A stretch of 15,768 bases of DNA from Muribaculaceae bacterium (GCA_009775375.1 VSPO01000082.1:1-15768), one strand, 5' to 3'; counted from the first letter of the stretch, positions 1-8,349 are shown. Made by a program: numbers and translations. Notes: generated by a model not told the origin, from the letters alone.

Positions 1-92
1 GATGGGACAACGACTATCTACTTTATGCCTTAAAAAGTTTTGATTTTGTAAAAAATTAAGATGCGTCAGCCGTGTAGTTTAATCGCTTAAAG

Positions 93-124
93 GTTGCGAG
101 GATAAAAATTATTTCTTAATTTTG
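93..124 (+). promoter_or_regulatory. Predicted promoter of the rho gene set
   Basis: A perfect Bacteroidota -7 element TAATTTTG lies at 117-124 and a 3-of-4 match to the -33 element (GTTG) lies at 93-96, 20 nt upstream. Transcription would begin near 131, giving rho a leader of about 290 nt. The motif match is seen; the promoter activity is inferred. Confidence 0.6.
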
Positions 125-130
125 CATCGT

Positions 131-420
131 TATCGCGGCCATAACATGGCTGCACTGCCATTCGGCATAGATATCCCGCCAATTCATCATTTCCGCCCGT
201 TTATTAGTAATCATAAAAAATAAATTCTTCCAAATTATCTTTTGAAGATTGCTTAGGGCGTAATCAGGCGAGATTATCCACCTATCAATTCCAATCTCAA
301 TATTATTTTATTTCATAGGCATTTTGTGCGTTTCTCACTTTTTGGGTTCTGTATTCTCGGATTTGATTCTGGATATAAGCGAAACGCATTTAGCCTGAAA
401 AATCCTACAACATAATCTTT
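131..420 (+). promoter_or_regulatory. Long 5' leader of rho, possibly autoregulatory
   Basis: About 290 nt separate the predicted start of transcription from the rho ATG. Parts are pyrimidine-rich and poor in G, for example 171-205 (12 C against 3 G in 35 nt) and about 277-300, which is the composition Rho prefers to bind. A 25-codon reading frame (ATG 146, stop 221-223) lies near the 5' end. In E. coli the rho leader carries Rho-dependent attenuation; an analogous loop here is inference. No strong hairpin was seen. The bases before it, 1-92, hold nothing I can assign beyond a possible end of an upstream frame. Confidence 0.35.
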
Positions 421-2553
421 ATGTTCCACATCAACGATCTCAACGACATGGATGATTCCCAGATAAGGGAAACGGCAGAGTCCATGGGTGTAAAAAAAGC
501 GTCATCTCTATCGCGAGATGAAATCATGAATCAGATCCTCGACCTTCAGGCCGAGGCTACTGCTAAAGACTTTGTCTCTAAGAAATCTGAGAAAAAGAAA
601 TCTCCCAAAGAGAAAGACTCATCTAAAAAGAACAAAAAAAATCAATCAAACGATTCATTTAAAGGAGAATCAGATTCAGCCAATTCCTCAGAGCAGAACG
701 GCGCCGACACGGCGGCTTCCGATTTGATCATGCCTTTCCCCCTGCCATTGCCTAAACGAAGAGGAAGGAGACCCAAAAACGAAATTGACCTCAGCGAAAC
801 CTTGCCTCCTACGGAGCTCCCTGCCGAGACAAAAGAGAATAAAAACTCTTTCAAAAAGAATAAAGCACGCAAAAACCAACAGCAAAACAACGACGCAGCC
901 GCTCCTTCGAAACCTTCAGCCCCTGAGGCACAACTTCCTGCCATCACGGACATTAAAATCCCTTCCGAGCAGACTGCAATTGAATCGGCCGTTGCCCCAC
1001 AAGAGTCAACGGTAGCTGAAAACAATTCTCCGGAAACAGCCACTCCGCAAGCCGAGGCTCTTCCAACTGAGGAAGCCCAGGAAAAACCAAAATTAAAAAT
1101 TTTCACGCCTCGAAATCAGAAAAATGCCTCGAATGAAGGTCTTTCCCTCACCTCTTTCTTCACTCCAAGCAAGGGAAAAACTTTCACGCCACGCGGACAA
1201 AGAGACAACAACCGAGAAAACCTTCAGGAAAACAAAGCCCGCTTTGAGCAGAATGACGAAGCTTCGGCATTGCCGACTCCACATGCAGAGCCCATCCAGC
1301 TTCGCGATCCGGGAGCCATGTCGCAACAGCCAATGACTAAGCAACAGAAAAACATGCTGAAAAAACAGCAGAGGATGCTTCGCCAACAAGGCCACGGTTT
1401 CCTGCCTCAGCCTCAACAAGAGGATAGCTACGACTTCAAGGGAATCCTGACGTGCTATGGTGTGCTCGAAATCATGCCTGAGGGCTATGGCTTCTTACGC
1501 TCGAGCGACTACAACTATCTCGGCAGCCCCGACGACGTCTATGTTTCCCAAAACCAGATTAAGGAATACGGCCTAAAGACCGGAGACGTCGTTGAAGCCT
1601 CAATTCGTCCTCCCCACGAGTCCGACAAATTCTTCCCCCTCGTCAGCGTCCTTTCGGTCAACGGCCTGTCGCCCGAACTGGTCAGAGACCGTATCCCGTT
1701 TGAGCATCTGACGCCGCTTTTCCCTGATGAGAAATTCGACATCACCAAGGGTCGCAACTCCAATATCTCCACCCGCGTTGTCGATATGTTCTCCCCTATC
1801 GGCAAAGGCCAAAGAGCTCTTATTGTAGCTCCTCCGAAGACGGGCAAGACAATTCTTCTCAAAGACATCGCAAATGCCATCTCCGAGAACCATCCCGACA
1901 CGTACATAATCATGCTGCTCATTGACGAACGCCCCGAGGAGGTGACCGATATGGCCCGCAGCGTCAACGCTGAAGTCATCGCATCCACTTTCGACGAGCC
2001 GGCGGAAAGACACGTGAAAATCGCCAATATAGTCCTTGAAAAAGCCAAGAGACTCGTGGAATGCGGACATGACGTGGTCATAATGCTCGACTCAATCACG
2101 CGTCTTGCCAGAGCTTTCAATACGGTGTCTCCCGCATCGGGCAAAATCCTTTCAGGTGGTGTCGACGCCAACGCGCTTCAGCGTCCCAAAAGATTCTTCG
2201 GCGCGGCCCGAAACATCGAAAACGGAGGGTCGCTTACGATTATAGCCACGGCTTTGACCGAGACCTCATCCAAAATGGACGAAGTGATTTTCGAGGAATT
2301 CAAGGGAACGGGCAATATGGAGCTCCAGCTCGACAGAAAGCTCTCCAACAAGCGCATATTCCCGGCCGTAGACATAATCGCATCTTCCACTCGCCGCGAC
2401 GACCTCCTGCTTCCGCAAGAGACGCTCAACAGAATGTGGATTCTTCGCAATTATCTGGCCGACATGAATTCGCTGGAGGCTATGGAGTTTATCAAGAAAC
2501 GCATGGAAATGACCCGCAACAACGAGGAGTTGCTCGTCACCATGGACAAATAA
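421..2553 (+). CDS. rho: Transcription termination factor Rho with long disordered insertion
   Basis: Hexameric RNA-dependent ATPase/helicase that ends transcription. Domains in order: Rho N-terminal helical domain (residues 1-45); a low-complexity stretch of about 290 residues (46-335) rich in Lys, Asn, Gln, Pro, Ser and Glu; the cold-shock-type RNA-binding domain (about 338-415, containing GYGFLRS); and the RecA-like ATPase (about 430-690). Walker A APPKTGKT is at 470-477, Walker B VVIMLD ends at D557, followed by SITRLAR, and the Q/R-loop region SGGVDANAL and RPKRFFGAARN are intact. At 710 residues it is far longer than E. coli Rho (419), and the excess is the insertion, as is known for Bacteroidota Rho. 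Within it a short F-T-P-R/S motif occurs three times (228, 247, 255). First gene of a set; the next begins 13 nt after its stop. Confidence 0.98.
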   Translation: MFHINDLNDMDDSQIRETAESMGVKKASSLSRDEIMNQILDLQAEATAKDFVSKKSEKKKSPKEKDSSKKNKKNQSNDSFKGESDSANSSEQNGADTAASDLIMPFPLPLPKRRGRRPKNEIDLSETLPPTELPAETKENKNSFKKNKARKNQQQNNDAAAPSKPSAPEAQLPAITDIKIPSEQTAIESAVAPQESTVAENNSPETATPQAEALPTEEAQEKPKLKIFTPRNQKNASNEGLSLTSFFTPSKGKTFTPRGQRDNNRENLQENKARFEQNDEASALPTPHAEPIQLRDPGAMSQQPMTKQQKNMLKKQQRMLRQQGHGFLPQPQQEDSYDFKGILTCYGVLEIMPEGYGFLRSSDYNYLGSPDDVYVSQNQIKEYGLKTGDVVEASIRPPHESDKFFPLVSVLSVNGLSPELVRDRIPFEHLTPLFPDEKFDITKGRNSNISTRVVDMFSPIGKGQRALIVAPPKTGKTILLKDIANAISENHPDTYIIMLLIDERPEEVTDMARSVNAEVIASTFDEPAERHVKIANIVLEKAKRLVECGHDVVIMLDSITRLARAFNTVSPASGKILSGGVDANALQRPKRFFGAARNIENGGSLTIIATALTETSSKMDEVIFEEFKGTGNMELQLDRKLSNKRIFPAVDIIASSTRRDDLLLPQETLNRMWILRNYLADMNSLEAMEFIKKRMEMTRNNEELLVTMDK

Positions 2554-2566
2554 TGAATCATGCCTT

Positions 2567-3046
2567 ATGAGCGACAAAACAAACGCTGCGAGAATACTCG
2601 ACCGCATGAAGATCCCATATTCCCTCGTGGAATATGACGTCGACCCCGACAATCTCGCGGCCGACCATGTGGCCGAAGAGCTTGGAGAACCCATCGAACA
2701 GGTCTTCAAGACCCTCGTGCTTCGTGGAGACAAGAATGGCGTGTTTGTCTGCGTCGTGGCCGGAAACCGGGAAGTCGACCTGAAGAAGGCGGCAAAGGCT
2801 TCAGGCAACAAGAAGGCGGAAATGATTGCCATGAAGGAGTTGCTTCCCCTGACGGGTTATATCCGAGGGGGATGCACCTCCATAGGCATGAAGAAGAAAT
2901 TTCCCACTTTTCTTAGCGAAGACGCCCTCGAATTTCCTTTCATCTACGTCAGCGCAGGCCGCCGCGGATTGCAGCTAAAGCTCTCCCCTACCGATCTTTT
3001 GAAGGCAGCGGACGCCAAAGCTGCAGATATTGCTTCTGAATTATGA
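2567..3046 (+). CDS. ybaK: YbaK/EbsC family Cys-tRNA(Pro) deacylase
   Basis: Predicted cytoplasmic trans-editing enzyme that hydrolyses Cys mischarged on tRNA(Pro). The 159-residue length is normal for YbaK. Family hallmarks seen are the conserved Lys in QVFKTLV (K48), the AGNREVDLKK segment, and GYIRGGCTSIGMKK at 97-110, which matches the family G-x-x-x-G-G-x-S/T-P/S-x-G loop. It starts 13 nt after the rho stop and its TGA overlaps the aroC ATG in an ATGA, so the two are likely translationally coupled. The family assignment is firm; precise substrate preference (Cys-tRNA-Pro against other misacylated tRNAs) is inferred from the family. Confidence 0.93.
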   Translation: MSDKTNAARILDRMKIPYSLVEYDVDPDNLAADHVAEELGEPIEQVFKTLVLRGDKNGVFVCVVAGNREVDLKKAAKASGNKKAEMIAMKELLPLTGYIRGGCTSIGMKKKFPTFLSEDALEFPFIYVSAGRRGLQLKLSPTDLLKAADAKAADIASEL

Positions 3047-4104
3047 ATACATTTGGTAAGAACCTCACTCTCACAACTTTTGGAGAAAGCCACGGTCCCG
3101 CCATGGGCGGAGTGATCGATGGATTTCCCCCAGGATTTAAAATAGACTTCGACAGGCTTCGCGAAGACGTGGCAAAACGCCGTCCGGGTTCCTCCGTGCT
3201 CGTCACGGCAAGAAACGAATCCGACTCGCCGGAGTTTCTTTCAGGCATTTCTCCCGAGGGAATCACTCTCGGCACCCCTATCGGGTTCATCGTAAGGAAT
3301 GCCGACCATCGCTCCGCCGACTACGACGATATGGGAAGGGTGTTCCGTCCCAACCACGCTGATTACACCTATATTCGCCGCTATGGCATTCGCGACCATC
3401 GCGGCGGAGGGAGGTCGAGCGCAAGGGAGACTGTCAATTGGGTTGTGGCCGGGTCGCTCGCAATCCAATGGCTTGAGTCTAAAGGCATAACCATTGAAAC
3501 TGTGCTGTCGCAGGTAGGATCAGTGACGGCCGGAGATATTTTCGATGGCCTGATGACCGACCCTTCGAAACCTTTCTCTCTGAAGATAGACCCTCAGCTG
3601 AGCGAAGCAATGGAGGAGTTGGTGAAGGAGACGAAGAAAGCCGGCGACAGCATCGGCGGACGCGTGAGCTGCCTGATAACCGGAATTCCGGCAGGAATCG
3701 GATCGCCCGTGGCCGACAAACTTCATGCCAGGCTCGCGGCAGCCATGATGAGCATAAATGCCGCCAAAGGTTTTGAATACGGGCTCGGATTCAGGGCAGC
3801 TTCAAGCCTCGGAAGCGAGACCGCCGACCATTTTCTGCCCATCGATGCATCTGCCGACGCGCTTACCACCTCCACCAACTACAGCGGAGGGATTCAGGGC
3901 GGCATTTCCAACGGTATGCCTGTCTACTTCTCTGTTGCATTCAAGCCGACACCCACAATTATGAAGCCACAGGAGACTGTAGACACAGAGGGCAAAGCCA
4001 CGATCCTGAAGCCGGCCGGCCGACATGACCCCTGCGTGGCTGTCAGAGCCGTACATGTTGTCAAAGCCATGGCCGCATTGGTGGTGGCCGATGCTATGTT
4101 ATGA
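3043..4104 (+). CDS. aroC: Chorismate synthase
   Basis: Catalyses the last shikimate-pathway step, conversion of 5-enolpyruvylshikimate-3-phosphate to chorismate, with reduced FMN as cofactor. The three family signatures are visible: TTFGESHGPAMGGVIDG near the N-terminus (His17), RPNHADYTY followed by RYGIRDHRGGGRSSAR at 113-128, and the C-terminal GRHDPCVAVRAVHVV segment. The 353-residue length is typical (E. coli 361). The ATG at 3043 overlaps the ybaK stop, and its own TGA overlaps the next gene's ATG, again as ATGA. No other aromatic-pathway gene is in the window. Confidence 0.97.
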   Translation: MNTFGKNLTLTTFGESHGPAMGGVIDGFPPGFKIDFDRLREDVAKRRPGSSVLVTARNESDSPEFLSGISPEGITLGTPIGFIVRNADHRSADYDDMGRVFRPNHADYTYIRRYGIRDHRGGGRSSARETVNWVVAGSLAIQWLESKGITIETVLSQVGSVTAGDIFDGLMTDPSKPFSLKIDPQLSEAMEELVKETKKAGDSIGGRVSCLITGIPAGIGSPVADKLHARLAAAMMSINAAKGFEYGLGFRAASSLGSETADHFLPIDASADALTTSTNYSGGIQGGISNGMPVYFSVAFKPTPTIMKPQETVDTEGKATILKPAGRHDPCVAVRAVHVVKAMAALVVADAML

Positions 4105-4979
4105 AAAGTTATTCCGATTATCTCGACAAGTTCTTCCCCGGCGTCAAGGTACAGAAAATTTCTGTCAACGCCGGGTTTTCTTGTCCGAACCGCGATGGCA
4201 CCATCTCCTCCGGAGGTTGCTCTTATTGTAGAAACGATTCTTTCTCCCCATCCTATTGCATGCAGGCGGCTTCCGTGAGCGATCAGATTGAAGAGGGCAA
4301 AAATTTCTTTCGCCGAAAGTATTCCGACATGAAATTCATAGCCTATTTTCAATCCTACACCAATACCCACGGCAGACAGATTGACGCTCTCCGAAAAATA
4401 TATATGGAGGCATTGGATTGCGAGGATGTAGTGGGCATGGCCATAGGGACGCGTCCCGACACTCTCCCCGACTCCGTTATCGCATTGCTGGCAGAAATCA
4501 ACTCCCTGACCCCTGTGTTCTTGGAAATCGGGGCTGAGACCGCCCACGACACAACGTTGGAAGCGATAAACCGAGGGCACACATGGGCAGATGTCGAGAG
4601 CGCGGTCGGAAGGGCACATTCCGCAGGGCTACATTGCGGCCTGCATCTCATAGCCGGGCTTCCGGGGGAAAACCGGGAAAGGATTATCGAAAATGTGAAA
4701 GCCGCCTGTCGGTTGCCTATAGAGACATTGAAAATACATCAACTCCAGATTCTAAGGCAAACTCCGCTTCTAAAAGATTGGCAAGACGGGAGATTAGACG
4801 TCAGGCCTTTCTCTCTGGAAGACTACCTCGACCTTTGCGTCGAGATTTGCAAAACGGTGCCCGACCACATAGTGATCGAGCGGTTTTTGTCTCAGAGCCC
4901 TCCGGATATGGTGGTGGCGCCAAAGTGGGGACTGAAAAATTATCAGTTCCGGAATCTTCTCGAGCAGCGACTAAAATAA
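4101..4979 (+). CDS. TIGR01212/YhcC family radical SAM protein
   Basis: Predicted radical SAM enzyme. The [4Fe-4S] ligands are C28, C40 and C43, a CX11CX2C spacing rather than the classical CX3CX2C; such wide spacing is known in the Elp3-like/YhcC group. The sequence IGAETAHDTTLEAINRGH at 143-160 and the AGLPGE loop (185-190) are typical of that group, and the C-terminal third fits the radical SAM C-terminal extension. At 292 residues the length is close to that of E. coli YhcC. The reaction and substrate are not established for this family, so none is given. It starts within the aroC stop (ATGA) and is the last member of the coupled set. No clear hairpin terminator follows in 4980-5102. Confidence 0.9.
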   Translation: MKSYSDYLDKFFPGVKVQKISVNAGFSCPNRDGTISSGGCSYCRNDSFSPSYCMQAASVSDQIEEGKNFFRRKYSDMKFIAYFQSYTNTHGRQIDALRKIYMEALDCEDVVGMAIGTRPDTLPDSVIALLAEINSLTPVFLEIGAETAHDTTLEAINRGHTWADVESAVGRAHSAGLHCGLHLIAGLPGENRERIIENVKAACRLPIETLKIHQLQILRQTPLLKDWQDGRLDVRPFSLEDYLDLCVEICKTVPDHIVIERFLSQSPPDMVVAPKWGLKNYQFRNLLEQRLK

Positions 4980-5102
4980 AATCAGGGCCCAAATTGTTAA
5001 TTATATAGTTTGGAATCTTTTTTAACTTCGTCGGAATAGCCACCTGCCCGAAGAAAGCTTCCATAAAAACAGAAATCAATGTTATAACCAATAAAACCAA
5101 CT

Positions 5103-6206
5103 ATGATGAAAAAAACCTTTGCAGCAGTATGCGCATTATGCTCGATTCCTTTCGTGGCATCAGCCGACATCACTGTCTCGCTTCCGGATTCCTTCACAGA
5201 GGATTCCCTGGCCTATTATCATGCTCCCCTAAAGAAACTCGCCACCGCCACGTCGAGGGCAGATAGAGGAGTCGTGAACGACAAGGCTGTGGTCAAAGAT
5301 CACAAGGCCATAATTCCCGTATCCTCCGCAGAAGGCGGCTCGCGATATGGTATCACTTTCTCTAAACAAGATTTCATCGACCTTTATGTTGCTCCTGGCG
5401 AAGTGGTGGACATCAATGTCAAATCCCTCTCCCCTTTCGATTATTCAATGACTGGAACCGCATTGATTGAAAGCATGAACGAGGTGAAACTTCTGTCGAA
5501 GCCCATTGAGGAGAAGCAGGCTGCCCTTATGGCAGCCGGACAACCTTCGGAAGAGCAGATGAGAGCCCTCTACAATGAATACGTCGACTCCATTAAGGAT
5601 TTCATCAATGAGAACCTCACTTCTCCTAATGTCGTATATGCTGTCATGAATCTTCCCGGCGACGAGTTCATTGAGGCTTTCGACCGCCTGTCAGAGGGAG
5701 CGAAGACCTCGATTCTCTATCCCATCGCCCAGCGTCAATACAACGACCTTCAAAAACGCAAGGAACAGGAAAGGAAACAGGCGGAAATGGCTGAGGGCAA
5801 CACCCCCGCCCCTGATTTCACCCTTGAAGATGTAGCCGGCAAACATGTCAGCCTTTCCCAATTCAAAGGGAAGTGGGTAATCCTCGATTTTTGGGGAAGC
5901 TGGTGCATATGGTGCATCAAAGGATTCCCGGAGCTGAAGGAGGCATATGCGAAATACAAAGACCGTCTTGAAGTAGTGGGCGTGGATTGTGGCGAGACAA
6001 AAGACGCATGGCTTGCCGGGGTAAAGAAATATGAACTTCCATGGGTCAACGTCTATAATCCGGAAGGGAGCGACCTCACTCAGAAATATGGCGTGCAAGG
6101 ATTCCCCACAAAAGCGATCATCGACCCGCAAGGCATAATTCGCAATATTACGACGGGACATGATCCCGAGTTCTTTGTAAAACTCGACCAGCTTATGGCT
6201 CAGTGA
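5103..6206 (+). CDS. Secreted TlpA-like thioredoxin-fold protein with N-terminal DUF4369-like domain
   Basis: A signal peptide is evident (residues 1-21, ending SIPFVASA before DITVS), so the protein acts in the periplasm or envelope. Residues about 22-230 resemble the DUF4369-type domain common in Bacteroidota, ending in a charged helical stretch (QKRKEQERKQAEMAEG). Residues about 231-367 form an AhpC/TSA-TlpA thioredoxin fold: APDFTLEDVAGKHVSLSQFKGK, the redox centre W267-C-I-W-C271, and the cis-Pro loop GFPT with P335. CIWC is unusual, as TlpA/ResA proteins usually have CxPC. Probable thiol-disulfide reductase; partner unknown. ATG at 5103 or 5106 are both possible. It stands alone 123 nt after the preceding gene, where I see no convincing consensus promoter, and ends before a strong terminator. 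Confidence 0.88.
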   Translation: MMKKTFAAVCALCSIPFVASADITVSLPDSFTEDSLAYYHAPLKKLATATSRADRGVVNDKAVVKDHKAIIPVSSAEGGSRYGITFSKQDFIDLYVAPGEVVDINVKSLSPFDYSMTGTALIESMNEVKLLSKPIEEKQAALMAAGQPSEEQMRALYNEYVDSIKDFINENLTSPNVVYAVMNLPGDEFIEAFDRLSEGAKTSILYPIAQRQYNDLQKRKEQERKQAEMAEGNTPAPDFTLEDVAGKHVSLSQFKGKWVILDFWGSWCIWCIKGFPELKEAYAKYKDRLEVVGVDCGETKDAWLAGVKKYELPWVNVYNPEGSDLTQKYGVQGFPTKAIIDPQGIIRNITTGHDPEFFVKLDQLMAQ

Positions 6207-6213
6207 TCACCCC

Positions 6214-6288
6214 GCCACGTGGCGACGGCATAAAAAATATGGAGCGCACTTCGAAGTGCGCTCCATATTTTTTATGCCGTGTGGCGAC
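6214..6288. terminator. Bidirectional terminator: 56-nt perfect palindrome
   Basis: Bases 6225-6280 form a perfect inverted repeat with 28-bp arms centred between 6252 and 6253. The GC-rich core (6241-6264) is flanked by an A-run on the left and a T-run on the right, so it reads as hairpin plus U-tract on both strands. It sits between the convergent stops at 6206 and 6291-6293. An 8-bp direct repeat GTGGCGAC flanks or overlaps it (6219-6226 and 6281-6288), and GCCAC at 6214-6218 can pair with GTGGC at 6281-6285, extending the stem past a 6-nt bulge. Confidence 0.9.
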
Positions 6289-6290
6289 CG

Positions 6291-8237
6291 TCAATTTGCA
6301 GTGCCTTTGATTACGAATCCCGAAGATGGATTTAATGTCACGCTGACTTTCTCCGGATTTTTCACAGTCAGCACTGTTTTTACGGGTTCTCCCTTCTTGT
6401 CGTCGTTGATCATTTCGAGCTTCTCTCCTTTTGCAAACATCGAAAGGTCGAGGTCAAGCTTGACAGGCTTCTCAAGGTTGCTAACGCCGGCTACATACCA
6501 GACATTGCCATGACGGCGGGCCATGACGACATACTTTCCGGGATAGCCGCCAATCAGCTTGGTGTCATCCCAGGTGGTCGGGACATTCTTCACGTGGTCT
6601 ATCGCCACGGCGGGAGCGTCTGTCAGGTTGTTGGGAGCAAGGGCAAAGTATTGCACGGGATTCTGGAAAAGAATTGAGACCGCGAGTTGGAATGCATCGG
6701 TCGTGCGGCGCGTGTTGCCTCCGTCATTACCCCTGTTCATCTTTTTATTGAGGAAAGAGCCTCCATATTCCATTATCGCGGCAGCATTTCTCATGAAAGG
6801 ATGGAGAGTGGCATGAAGAGCCTCCCTGTCGCAGAATTTCTGATCGAAAATCATGTTTTCAGATGAGAGCACAGCCTCTGCGCCGACGAAATTGGGATAC
6901 ATTCTCTCCCAGCCTCGCGGGAGGGTGCAGCCATGAAACACCACGTCGATGCCATAGTCGGCCGCATCGCTGAGAATATCTTCATACAGACGCATCGTCT
7001 CCTGCTTGTCGCCTCCGAAGAAATCGACCTTTATGGCGTCTACTCCATTATCCTTCATCCACTTCATCCACTTTTTTCTTACGACAGGACGGTCCATGCG
7101 GTTGACGGGTCCCTGTTCGATGTCGTTCCAATGACCCGAAGAGGAATACCAAAGCGTGGGCTTCACTCCTTTTGAGTGTGCATATTTGATAAGCTTCTCC
7201 ATCTTTTCCTCGCCGATGTTGGTGTCCCACCAATTGTCGATCAAGACATTGTCATATCCCATCTCGGCTGCGAAGTCGATGAATTTTATTTGGTCGTCGT
7301 AGTTGATGCTTCCATCCTGCCAGAGAAGCCAGCTCCAGGTGCCTTTTGCAGGACGTGCTTTGCGCGACTCATATTTTGGCTCCACCAAATCCCAGGGCAA
7401 GGTAGTCTCCACAATGGGGGCAGGGCTGTCGCCGATTGCCATCACTCGCCATGGAGTGAATCCGGGCAACGCCACGCCCGGGGCCGACGTACCGTTGCCA
7501 TTGTTTTCCTCCTGCATTGGATATGCTATTGAATATTTTCCATCCTTATAATCGTTCAGATGGGAAGCGCAATAATATCCGTCTACACCCGTCTCGGTTA
7601 ACAATACCCAATTTTCGTCGGCTGTCTTGAACAATGCAGGGAATGTAAAGCCTCGTCCGTACTCCGACTTTTGGGTCATGGGGACATCCACGAAATAATA
7701 CTCCTCGTAGCTTGGCTTTGTGCGCTTCCAGCCAATCATGGGATCGGACTGCGAGGTCAGGAACGCCGTTGTGCCGTCGGGAAAGTCGAATGAGCTGACT
7801 TCCTCTTTCACTACCATCGAGCCTTTGCCGTTGATGCGCGGCACGCGATAGCGGAAAGCCACCCCGTTGTCGGCCACGTGCCATTCCACGTCGAGCCGTT
7901 TACCGTCAGCTCCCTCATATTCCACCAAAGCGGAAGTGGCGTTGACGTCTACATGGCTTTTCTTGATTTTATCCTGCTCATAGCTCCGGTTGACAGCCTC
8001 GCTTTTAGAAGATTTTTCCGAGAGTCCTTGCGAAAGATCAGCAAAATCTGTCACCAGACCGAGAGGAGAATTTTCCACAACTGTCTTCCCGTCAAGTTTT
8101 ACACTATAAACGGGGGTGCCCTTCGTATTGATGTCTGTCGTCACGACCAGTTTTCCGTTCGGGCTTGTGATGACGGCAGCTTCTGCCCCCATTGCTGTCA
8201 AGGCAGCCGTCATCATCAAAACGTTCTTCAGTTTCAT
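6291..8237 (-). CDS. GH97 family glycoside hydrolase, probably retaining type
   Basis: Secreted alpha-glycosidase of family GH97, the SusB-related family common in Bacteroidota. A signal peptide is visible (residues 1-20, cut after GAEA). Domains in order: N-terminal beta-sandwich (about 23-290), a TIM-barrel catalytic domain (about 298-560, beginning near KGTWSWLLWQDGS) and a small C-terminal beta domain (about 560-646). D405 in AIKVDFFGGDKQ sits where retaining members have their nucleophile, and E460 in GAEAVLSSENM is the likely acid/base. The 55-residue spacing matches what I recall for the retaining alpha-galactosidase BtGH97b (D415/E470), so an alpha-galactosidase-like activity is inferred; alpha-glucosidase cannot be excluded. 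The 648-residue length is typical. No SusC/D genes or other carbohydrate genes lie beside it, so it is not in an evident utilisation locus. Confidence 0.93.
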   Translation of the reverse strand: MKLKNVLMMTAALTAMGAEAAVITSPNGKLVVTTDINTKGTPVYSVKLDGKTVVENSPLGLVTDFADLSQGLSEKSSKSEAVNRSYEQDKIKKSHVDVNATSALVEYEGADGKRLDVEWHVADNGVAFRYRVPRINGKGSMVVKEEVSSFDFPDGTTAFLTSQSDPMIGWKRTKPSYEEYYFVDVPMTQKSEYGRGFTFPALFKTADENWVLLTETGVDGYYCASHLNDYKDGKYSIAYPMQEENNGNGTSAPGVALPGFTPWRVMAIGDSPAPIVETTLPWDLVEPKYESRKARPAKGTWSWLLWQDGSINYDDQIKFIDFAAEMGYDNVLIDNWWDTNIGEEKMEKLIKYAHSKGVKPTLWYSSSGHWNDIEQGPVNRMDRPVVRKKWMKWMKDNGVDAIKVDFFGGDKQETMRLYEDILSDAADYGIDVVFHGCTLPRGWERMYPNFVGAEAVLSSENMIFDQKFCDREALHATLHPFMRNAAAIMEYGGSFLNKKMNRGNDGGNTRRTTDAFQLAVSILFQNPVQYFALAPNNLTDAPAVAIDHVKNVPTTWDDTKLIGGYPGKYVVMARRHGNVWYVAGVSNLEKPVKLDLDLSMFAKGEKLEMINDDKKGEPVKTVLTVKNPEKVSVTLNPSSGFVIKGTAN

Positions 8238-8286
8238 ATTGTATGATGTGGTTTGTGATTACTTAAGTACATGTTCAGATTATCCA

Positions 8287-8294
8287 CAAAATTA
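8287..8294 (-). promoter_or_regulatory. Predicted -7 element of the GH97 gene
   Basis: On the minus strand 8294-8287 reads TAATTTTG, a perfect Bacteroidota -7 element, 49 nt before the GH97 start codon. No good TTTG is found at the expected distance upstream (the bases there read AATG), so the promoter is only partly supported. Confidence 0.45.
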
Positions 8295-8349
8295 ATCATT
8301 AATTTCAATTCCTACATTAGGGATAATGATTTCCATGGCTGAATTCTGC

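Noticed and set aside
1..59. Possible end of an upstream gene (frame 3 is open to a TAA at 57-59, frame 1 to a TAA at 31-33).
   Set aside because: Too short to tell the frames apart, and no domain can be recognised in under 20 residues.
1539..2171. A 210-codon minus-strand frame inside rho.
   Set aside because: It is antisense to the highly conserved Rho ATPase region, so its openness follows from the rho codon pattern.
4980..5102. Promoter search before the TlpA-like gene: TAACTTCG at 5023-5030 resembles a -7 element.
   Set aside because: One mismatch and no -33 element at the right distance. A small CTTCG/CGAAG pairing nearby is too weak to call a terminator.
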